DNA of 64,000 bases from Ostrinia nubilalis. Taxonomy: Eukaryota; Arthropoda; Insecta; Lepidoptera; Crambidae. Below the pieces are notes generated by a model. It had not been told where the DNA came from. It made no database searches and worked only from the letters and a program-made list of their open reading frames with translations. The stretch is from the NCBI RefSeq assembly GCF_963855985.1, contig NC_087109.1, positions 4,918,001 to 4,982,000 on the forward strand, read 5' to 3'. This document shows, in pieces, positions 55,426 to 64,000 of this stretch. Positions within the stretch are counted from its first letter, which is position 1. Every line of letters starts with the position of its first letter. Position numbers and translations under genes: made by a program.

Positions 55426-58088
55426 TATAGGAAGGCTTATGTTAAAAAATTGACGTCCTGTGGCTGAAATAATGATCATGATGAAATTAGGTCTGAATTA
55501 AAGTTTTGTTCACTTTCTTGATACATCATCATCATAACTTTAGTTAATTTCGACTACACTGCAAGAACATGACTCAAATTCATTAAAACCTGTACCAGCA
55601 TTCGGCCTACATACACTCCTTACGCTGTTGGCCAGATGGGTTGAGAAGAACCTCAGATCATAGAAGGGAAGAACCTTTCATAGTTAATGCTTAAGTAGGT
55701 TATTAAGAAGTTAAAATAAATATTTGGGTGTCTTTCAGCACAATCCGTTCACTGGTTTGAGCAGCGTGTTTCAGTAACAGTCGCTTTTCATATTTCTTTA
55801 TTTTATTTACCTACAATAAGTAACCCTACCTTTTTCGGCTGTCATATGTTTAGATCCTTACAAAATCTGTAGTGATGCGGAGAACAAAATAGACACAGAC
55901 GCATAGAAGAACATAGAACCAAACACTGAGATGTTTTACCAAACAGTGCAATACAAGAAAGAATTGGCCGTATGGATATTTATCCAAAGCCGTAAAACTT
56001 CTATGAAAAAAAAAGAGTACATTCTGACAAAGAGGGAATGTAAATAAAGTAGGAAAACGGATACAAAGAAAACGAATATCGATTCGACGTTTTAAGGCCA
56101 AAGTTCAACAACAAAATTAAAACAGTCACAGTCTTGTCTCGCCTTCTATAGGTAGTTCTTTTTTCACAAAAAATGCTTTTCACTGCTGCCGCCATCTTGA
56201 CGGCGCCTGTTACATCATTATAATGTTTTTAAATAAAATCGATAACTAAAATACTTTATTTTATAGTAAAGTTTATTAGGTACATAATCCGACCGAAGAT
56301 GATTGATTTTGGAGTCAATAAAAATCTAAACAATATAACAAACAAATGAAACAAAGCCAGCTTTCATGCTAATTTTAGTTTTTTCCATGAACCAGTTCAA
56401 GGAATTTTTTTATTCGTACAAAGAGTCTATTATACAAAGCGTAGGGTGGTACACAAAAGAGCTGTTATTTATTACTAGCTCCTCGATATCGCAGTCTGGC
56501 AGTGTTTCCCACTTGTTGGCTGGACAACAATTTATTCCGCTCCTGCCACTGACGGACGGTAACAATATTGGACGTAGTGTTGTGGAAATATCGATTCCAT
56601 TAATCGATTATGTTCACCGTAATTTGATATAGATTGTGTGATTCTGAGAACTGGTATAATTGATACTATCAAAGCACTCGTAGTGAAATAAAATATAGGT
56701 ATATACTGTGCCTAGTCAGCTTGGGTAGTATAGACCAAATTCGACATTTATTTTGCCTCTGCTAAATTAGAGAGGGTCATCTTCCTGCAGCGGAGACTAA
56801 ATGACTTGATGATGGTGATGATTCTATGAAAAATAAAATAATTCAGTCAGAGTTACCAAAAAGATGTAGTTATTACGAGCATAAAAGGTAGTTAACAAAA
56901 TTCACACTGTTGTTCAAGTGAAAATCAATAGAATTTTCTTCCGGAAAATTGACGATATTTCCGATCCAAATATTCAAGAATAGAGAATTTTTATCTGAAA
57001 TAACTGTTTTTAGTTTCTGCGAACCTGTCTTTTGCGAGTCAAGTAGCGTGAAAAGGTACGGCTAGCATTTTGGGAAATTCGAGAATATAGCGAGTGTTTC
57101 TAGTAATTGGTGAATGTGTAGTAGGTACCATTGTTTCATTTTATTCTTGGCATTTCATCGTAACATAAAATATTAAAAGAAATAGTAGTGGAGAACACTC
57201 CAACCCTGAAAATAATTTAATAATAGATAGGTATGCCTCCTAAATAAAAAAAAATATCAAAAAATTTGATTTATTGCTTAACGGTGGCAGTATTCTAATA
57301 TCTACTATCGATAGAAACATGATGAATAAACATCACTAATTAAATGAAAAGCCTGTGTTTTTCAGGCTTGCTTTTACGGGGCGCTTGCTAGGGTTAATAA
57401 ATATGTAGTTATTTTGGAGCTAGGTACCTACTATAATATACAATTCATAATTAATTTATTTTACTTCTATGTTTACTAAGATGTAAGTTTAAAGTTTTAA
57501 CAAGTATGGAAGTGCGCACACTACACCCATATATTGTATCGGCCAAATTCTCATAAAAAAAATATTAGAAGCCGACCAAACTATTGGCCGGCCATAAGTA
57601 GTCTGCGTGGACTTCAAGGTTCCGTTTCTCCTTGTGTATTACGGAACCCTGGAAAGTTTTCGGAGATCCTCTATCATTAATAAGCTTAGCTTTTTCGCAA
57701 TTCTCTTATTCGCATAGTCACCCACATTAATTTGGTTGTCAGATGCAGACCATTTCAGTAGCTACAATGAACTTATCCATTTATTCTTAAACAAAGGCTT
57801 TCAAATGCGTTCTAAAGAGCTCTTTGTGTGTATAGCTATTTATTTGGAGTAAATAAAATGCATAATACGAGTAAAGTTACTGTCAAAGCTTCCTAAAGAA
57901 AGACAACAGCTGGAAGGTATGGAAAAGTTACGCTACACTTTTATGATAGCTGTATGACAGAACTATATTATATCCTTTCCACTGACGATATAATTTATCT
58001 ATTTAAGTAGGTACTAGTACTTATTCCGTGGCATACGAGACGACATAGCCCGCAGAATAACCAAACTTAAGTGGCAGTAGGCGGGGTA
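55426..58088. other. AT-rich region, no gene recognised
   Basis: Open frames at 55850-56101, 56001-56195 and 56366-56632 show no domain and no splice context. A fragment CATCTTCCTGCAGCGGAGAC near 56779 is shared in variant form with 22962. Confidence 0.4.
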
Positions 58089-58090
58089 TA

Positions 58091-58276
58091 CAGGGTGGAA
58101 TTTTGTAATGCCACCTGGAGGGAAGGTACTCTTAATATTGTAGATAGAAATTTTTTCTCAAAGAAAACATTCCTTTATTTTTTAAAAGAAATAGAACTGC
58201 ATTCAAAGATTTCCAAAAATTTGCTTGCCACATCCGGGAATCGAACTAACTAAAATCTGTTAAAAATTACACCCTG
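58091..58276. mobile_element. 186-bp TA-flanked MITE
   Basis: Ends CAGGGTGGAATTTTGTAAT and the complement of AAAAATTACACCCTG are flanked by TA. The interior has GGGAATCGAACTAAC, a tRNA-like phrase. Confidence 0.7.
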
Positions 58277-58336
58277 TATAAAAATACAAATATCGAAATA
58301 ATAAAAATTATATCGATCGTTAGGGTTAACCTTTAA

Positions 58337-58855
58337 CTACCGACCTATACGTCTCTCAGACGTAATAAATTTTCATTTTGAAATATTTCCAAAATCACGC
58401 CACCTTTGGCGTCGCCTCTCCTGCTACCTTCCTCCCTCCGCGTCGCAAGCCAACAGTCGACTTCGCGTCCGCGGCATGTTCATATGTCTCCGTATCGAAG
58501 CGATCGACGTCTCACAGACGTAGCTACGGTGTTTATGTAACAAAATTTCGTACGCATAAACAAGGGCGAGATCAGTCGTGGCCGGTTTTTATCCTCGCTA
58601 GTACGTGAATTAGTCCTCCCAGAAATGAAACTACGCGTTTACAATGATAGAATCCTATCGAGCGAGTAGGACCGCCGATATGCCCGAGCCTCTACCACCA
58701 AAAAATTATCCAAATCCAGATCCAGGTGTTAGAAAGACGTGTGCAATCTGTCCCGTTCGGTTGAAAAGGCGAACGAGTACTGTTGCTGCAAATTTAAGAA
58801 ACCAATATACCTTACTTGCTGCGTACAAATATGCAGTGACTGCAAACGTACGTAG
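58337..58855 (+). pseudogene. piggyBac-like element remnant with frameshifted C-terminus
   Basis: TTAA (58333-58336) is followed by CTACCGACCTATACGTCTCT, similar to the left end at 36911. Further on, one frame encodes RKTCAICPVRLKRRTS. After a frame change near 58776 another frame gives YCCCKFKKPIYLTCC, VQICSDCK and a stop at 58853. Together these form the Cys-rich C-terminal domain of a piggyBac transposase. The catalytic core is absent, so this is an internally deleted, decayed copy. No right terminus was found. Confidence 0.6.
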
Positions 58856-58901
58856 TGAATATACCAAATATTCAAGTGCTGTCATTTTTTTTATATTATA
58901 A

Positions 58902-59600
58902 CTAAGAAGTAAGATTTATGTTTTATTTTGATAATTGTTTACAGAAGATAACATATTTTAAGTTCATTCGTTGTTTAATATTTAATTTTAGAGAAAAACA
59001 AGACTAAAGTAAGTCCTTAAAATTAAGTGCCAAATAAACGTGACCTCTCGAATAAATGTTAATTTTACCTGAAAAATAACGTGTATATTTTTGAAATCCT
59101 GTAGTTTACTTAACTCAAATAACAATCTTTTTAATGCATAAAATAGAAAAATGTAGCATTGTGCTATTCTTTGTCGCTATACTACGAACAGCTGAGTCGC
59201 CATAGATAATTTGCTTTTGAATGATTAATGAACATAGAAAATTTGTTTTCTCCAGTCCATACTTAATTGCTACTAATTTCAATCTTGTGTTCTGCACCGG
59301 AAGAATAATTATCAACTTTAGTTCACCGGAATAAAGTCGAAAGTAGTTTGAAATGGATTTGTTTTGGTGAAGAATAATTTATGCCCGTCATTAGTGCTCA
59401 TTAGCATGATAAGTATTTTAGATACCAAAATAGTTTTTTTAGAATAACTAAAATATCGATATTGTGCATGAAAATATAATTTTGTTGGGCAATTTTAAAA
59501 TCAATCTTATCCTTGCAGTTCTATGTATTGATGTGGAATTTAAGTTCGCAATTTTTATGGTATCGCAAATTTCGATAGTTATTTCATCGACAACTACTAA
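58902..59600. other. Intergenic, no gene recognised
   Basis: AT-rich sequence without repeats I can place or coding signal. Confidence 0.4.
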
Positions 59601-59603
59601 ACT

Positions 59604-59726
59604 TAGGCTGGGTTGCACCATCTTACTTTAACTTTGTCAAACTTCAAAAATAAGTCAAACTCCATACAATTAACACCGGTTATCGACATAGTTACGGTCA
59701 AAGTTAGGTGATGCAACTCAGCCTTA
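59604..59726. mobile_element. 123-bp MITE (TTAGGCTGGGTTGCACC ends)
   Basis: The left end TAGGCTGGGTTGCACCATC and the complement of GATGCAACTCAGCCTTA form imperfect TIRs. A degenerate relative lies at 24175-24298. Confidence 0.65.
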
Positions 59727-59794
59727 ATGTAGGCACTGTTTTAAAGATTGTTACTCGTAGGTATAAATGCGAAAATGCTCATCAAATTAATATT

Positions 59795-59860
59795 TGTCTC
59801 TTGCGTGATTCGAACCCATGACCGTGCTCGTATTTCCAGACTGAACAACTAGGCCTATCT
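59795..59860 (-). repeat. Possible tRNA-derived SINE remnant
   Basis: TGATTCGAACCCATGACCGTG resembles an inverted box B region. No tail or partner was found. Confidence 0.3.
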
Positions 59861-60029
59861 TTTTAACTTGACTGTATGTATTTTAATACCAAGAAAAATG
59901 GATTTTACGGTCCTTGTTAAAAAATCCTCTAACGAAATGAACCGCAACTTTTCGTAAAGCTTTAGCTCGGTTTCTATCGAATTTCTATTGCTTTATAGGT
60001 ATTACAGCCTGGAACTTATCACATAAGGC

Positions 60030-61380
60030 AAAGGAATCTAAAAAAATATGGGACAATATTATTTGATCCTCTAAAAACTAATTGATCTTTTTTGTATGTG
60101 CACTTTTAAAATTATATGATGTGTTTTATTATATTTTATCTTTATATTAATTATTGGGTCTATATTAGTTGATCTACGGATAAATTATGAATGATCTTCA
60201 TTTAAGGTAACATAATATTTATGTTTAACATACTCTTTTAATATTTAGTAAACAAAAATAATATTTGATCCTCTTTTTTAGTTATTGATCTTTAATTTTG
60301 TTAATTTGATGATTTTTATATCAAGTTTGCCTTTTAATATTGATCACCTAATAAATACATTTCGATCTAAGTATAACTTAACTTTAAAATATATTTGATC
60401 TAACTAAAAATATTATTGGTTAATATTTTTAATTAAAAAATATCTTTTAATTTACTCGATACTTTGTGGTTGAGTGACAATCGTCCGTCATTAATCGTTT
60501 ACTGAGTTGGCCAAGGGCTTAGCGGCCAATAAGCAAGCAGAATGGTACATTGCCATGTTTGTTTAAATTACAAGCTTTGCTTAGTTTGGGACTAGAGGCG
60601 CTATGTAAAATAATTTTATACTTCTGGCATCCCTGAACCCTACATCATAATTTTTACCTCTTTATTTTTTTTTCAAATCGCATGGTTGATTTTCTCTTAG
60701 TATACCGATCTCAAACGTGATCAGTGACCATAGAGTCATCTGTCAACGGGTCAATTAGACCCGATAAAAGCACTAAACGATATTTTTTTACTTTTAGTGC
60801 GACATCAGGTCGTAAGGAAGTTTTTTTTTCCAAATATTTACTGTGTTTGACGAAACAATTGCAAAACAATATTTATCTTTCGTACTACTGAAAAGACCTA
60901 ATATATCCATCCCGCACCAACGCATCCAGCACCTAAGGTCAATTCGACCCGATAACGCAGTGTGAACGTGTTAAGTTTGCTTTTTTAATAAAAAATAAAT
61001 CTTTGAACATCAAGTGCCTTTAAATAGTTTCCATCCTTTGACTACAATTTAATAAAAATAAGTACCATAACATAATTATTTTGAAGATTATTTGATATAG
61101 ACAAAAAAAAATTATACAAATCAAATTATTTAAAAAAGTATCACACTATTGAATATTTGGTGCTCATTTCTCTTATTTTTGAGGACCAACAAGTAACGAT
61201 CAGATATAATTTTTACATCTCAAAATTTTTTTGCGTAGTTCAAAAGAGGTTAAAATATCGATCGATTTCATTTATTTTATGTCTCAAGGAAAGAGGATCA
61301 ATCATTAAAATAGATGACCATTTAGATTTTTTTATTTGCCGTTTTAGCTAATTTAAAAAGATCATTTAAATACATGCCAA
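60030..61380. other. AT-rich block with recurrent TTGATC
   Basis: The hexamer TTGATC or another GATC occurs about 14 times. Near 60740-60975 are GGGTCAATTAGACCCGATAA and AGGTCAATTCGACCCGATAA, followed by CGTGTTAA, which recalls a piggyBac-type end. No coding frame is supported (61157-61351 is unconvincing). Confidence 0.35.
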
Positions 61381-61586
61381 AAAATATTAATACTAACCAA
61401 TGGCCAAGTTTGTTGCAGAGTAAATGAAAAGATTGGAGTCGAGTCTTATGTGCGGACCTATTAATCCGGCCCCTCTAGAAAAACTTACATTCGAGTTAGT
61501 TAAATTAAATTGAAATTGCTTCACAGATCCTTACTATCTATCTACAGAAAACGCCGGAACGAAATTATACTTATTCGGAATATCCA

Positions 61587-61790
61587 ATGACAGTTTAACT
61601 CTCCCCCGGGAAAAACTTGCCCTTCACTGGTTGGGTTATTGGCGGTCAAGCTGTAGATCCTGGCTACACAGGAGTTGCAACGGTGGGAACGAGAGGTGGG
61701 AATAGTCCCGCCGGCGGGCTACACAGGAGTTGTAGCGGTGGGAACTATAACTGGGAATATTCCCGTACAAGTAAACTGGTTTCCATTACA
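61587..61790 (+). repeat. Dispersed repeat shared with 25391-25515
   Basis: It matches from CAATGACAGTTTAACT to GTGGGAATAGTCCCG. Here the CTACACAGGAGTTG to GTGGGAA part is duplicated in tandem. Confidence 0.6.
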
Positions 61791-61929
61791 CGTAATTCAC
61801 CCCTCGATGTTCTTCTAATGCTTAGATTGCGTGCGCGGTCTCACGCGACTGAGGGCTCGTTAATAAACAATACCCAATTACGAAGTTCAGCTATTGACTT
61901 AAGCATACTGTGGTTAGTCACACCATGAC

Positions 61930-62744
61930 CGTGAATACGCCGGCTGAATTAGTAAAGTAAGTTGTCTTTAACATTTGCGAAGTTGGAATCGATTTGGATT
62001 ATGTTGAGTCGTTTAAGACGTTGGGAATACCTATTGGGTACAGACAGATTAATTGCAAACGGAAATGGAATATTTCTAAAAATAAATAGGATATAAAATA
62101 TTGATCTTACACTCAAAATAATATTATATAATCTTTTTCTGTTTCGGTACATTTAAAGCACGGGAACCCGATGCCTATAAATCTTGAATCATTCCAAATC
62201 AATCTCACTAGATGGCGACTTAAGTATCGAATTTCTGAAGACGTTTGTAAAAAGTCACTAATGCTCAGTAAACTATAATGAAAAAATGTTTTACACATTA
62301 ATTTGTTCATTTAAACACAGTGAATGATTCAAATAAACAATATTTCTTCATATAATAAAATTTTATCTTTAGTAACAACTGAAGTCTTAAACAATCGTTT
62401 TTGCAGTAGCATTTAGTTACAAATGATGTAATAGATGGCGCTCATCGCTGCTGCTTTATTTCGTCACTTATAAAAATACTAAAATAGGTTTGGTTTTTGC
62501 AACAAATTATTATTTTTATTAATTGTCATATTTCTTGTAAAATGCAAAAAAAAACATCTACATTCAAATAAAAATGAAAGAAACACAAATTAGCATTACA
62601 AAAGTTTGGCTATAATTTGTCTAACATTGTGGTGCCTAAAATCGACAATTTTTTTTCTTTGTTTTTAAGATTATTAGCAATTTGTATTCCAAATATTACT
62701 AATAGTCCCATTAGCCCCTCGTGTTAAACTAAATGATCTTGTGT
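61930..62744. other. Intergenic, no gene recognised
   Basis: AT-rich sequence; short open frames only. Confidence 0.4.
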
Positions 62745-62855
62745 TACGAGTGGGCTCACCACAAATAGTCGAGCGGCGGTGGGATTCGAACCCGCGTTCC
62801 TCGAATCTCGTGTCGGCCACTCCGACCCCTTCACCGTTCGGCTATCGTGGCTATA
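62745..62855 (-). mobile_element. tRNA-derived SINE, second family, inverse copy
   Basis: On the minus strand it has box A TAGCCGAACGGTGAAGG and box B GGTTCGAATCCCACC. The tail GACTATTTGTGGTGAGCCCA is shared with 14011-14130. Confidence 0.65.
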
Positions 62856-64000
62856 AAAGGTTCGATTGTTTTCCTTCCAATTATGATAACCTACCCAGTG
62901 TCACTCACAATAATAATTAAGACGAATCTTAATCTAAATACACTGGAAAAACATAACCCTTTTTCTGGTGTAGTCGGTTATAAACTGTATTGCCCATAAT
63001 AATGTTTTTGTTAAGGTCCACCTTTTGTTCATAATGTTAAGAGCATTATCCGCCAGTCAACCTTTCAGCTACGCAGAGAGCTGTTAGTAGGTAAGTGCGG
63101 TGCAGAGGTGCAGTTAATGTTTTTTTTACTCATTTAATTTATTTTAAGACATGTATAGCAAATAAAAAAAATCTTAACCTAGTAGTACCTATTAAAGTGA
63201 ACCCATTGTTAATCCCCTGTTTAATTCCATTGTTAATTAATAAAATCGGCCAAAACATAAACAAAGTGAGAGCTTTGCTGTCTCACTCGCACGCTCCATA
63301 GCCGGCTACGCTATGCTACTCTGCGGCGACGCATCATAAATTACCTACCTACTAGCTGGCCACGCCGAGACGCGACCGCGCGGCCCATTGGATTGGCGTC
63401 ATTGAAAGTAGAAGCAGGGTGCGCGAGCGGCAGGCAGCGAATGTTACGGTAGACAGTAGGTAATTATCCTTAAGCAAGTTCTCTCCCAAATACATGTCAG
63501 TCTGCATCAAGTTGTATTTCACTTATTTAAAATCAAAATGCAGATTCATTCGTGTGCGTTACCTCAGAGATATCGTCTCTGACATTTTTTTCGAAACTGA
63601 GTTATTTACACCATCTTAATTAATTTCGCAAGACGAATCGATCTATCTAATCGCCTGAAAATTTTGCAAAATGTCAGTTACGTCAGTTAGAGAGGCAAGC
63701 GAGGATTTGGTGACACTGATCAAGATGTGCTTATGTCATGGAAAAGGTAGAGCCTTAAATCCTGTAAATGTGCCGAGAATCTAGCATTTTTGCCCAATAA
63801 GATTTCGGAGTAATTGAAGAAAATAAGATTCCGTTGCAGTAATGCTTGAAAACGTTACTGCAGCCACATGATTTTTACCCATTAGCCTTAGCCAGATTAA
63901 ATTTTCTCAATAAGTAGCTTATATTTGTGCCTTTCCATGGTCAAGCAGCGACATATTTTATGTGCCCAAACAACCAAGCCAATCTCTTTAAATCGTAAGC
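62856..64000. other. Right edge, mostly non-coding
   Basis: A GC-rich patch lies at 63290-63440. An ATG frame at 63671-63746 (MSVTSVREASEDLVTLIKMC, then LCHGK) runs into a possible GT donor and could be a first exon, but the evidence is slim. Confidence 0.35.

Noticed and set aside
61617..61928. 103-codon frame as a gene
   Set aside because: It overlaps a dispersed repeat (also at 25391-25515) that is tandemly duplicated here.
1..64000. CRISPR arrays, rRNA genes, bacterial operons or viral genomes
   Set aside because: None seen. The tandem repeats present are minisatellites or TIR arms, and all coding evidence is eukaryotic or retroelement-derived.

Overview
The window reads as an AT-rich insect chromosome segment, almost certainly lepidopteran. 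The clues are many short terminal-inverted-repeat (TIR) elements, Helitron-like repeats with (GTCT)n tracts that end in CTAG|T, tRNA-derived SINEs, RTE-type LINE tails and a CsRn1-type Ty3/Gypsy retrotransposon. There is no sign of bacterial genes, rRNA, CRISPR or operons. All calls come from reading the sequence; no database search was run.

Three host-type or host-like genes can be supported. (1) A two-exon MADF-BESS DNA-binding protein gene lies on the minus strand (33639-35977; 230 aa by my splice model). (2) A single isolated GC3-rich internal exon lies on the plus strand (32993-33087), from a gene I cannot name. (3) A piggyBac-transposase-derived gene lies on the minus strand (40673-43857). 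I can assemble it from six exons with canonical splice sites and continuous phase into a 766-aa protein. It keeps all three catalytic aspartates and the C-terminal Cys-rich domain. This is the most interesting locus in the window.

The rest is layered mobile DNA. 1-7.9 kb: LINE scraps, a foldback-like element with a 10-bp target duplication (2532-3373), and a perfect 240-bp direct duplication. 7.9-12.7 kb: two inverted copies of a hAT-type element built of CCGGATATCCGG-like palindromes, each carrying a different TA-flanked insertion and serving as the empty site for the other. 15.6-16.8 kb: an element with repeated GAGTTGTGACA motifs. 17.0-22.1 kb: a young CsRn1-type LTR retrotransposon with 598-bp LTRs that differ at one site, a complete pol and a gag that seems to have lost its capsid. 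26.4-29.5 kb: a Helitron-like element split by a 2965-bp hAT element that itself holds a LINE, two TA-flanked MITEs and another Helitron-like copy. 36.9-37.8 and 58.3-58.9 kb: TTAA-flanked, piggyBac-like remnants. 45.8-50.6 kb: a Helitron-like element split by a 2.25-kb TIR element, then a separate 2.2-kb TIR element. 50.6-64 kb: LINE tails, small MITEs, a SINE and long AT-rich stretches without recognisable genes.

The genes do not form a pathway. The window is a record of repeated insertion around a few sparse genes, with one transposase-derived gene that looks host-like in structure.
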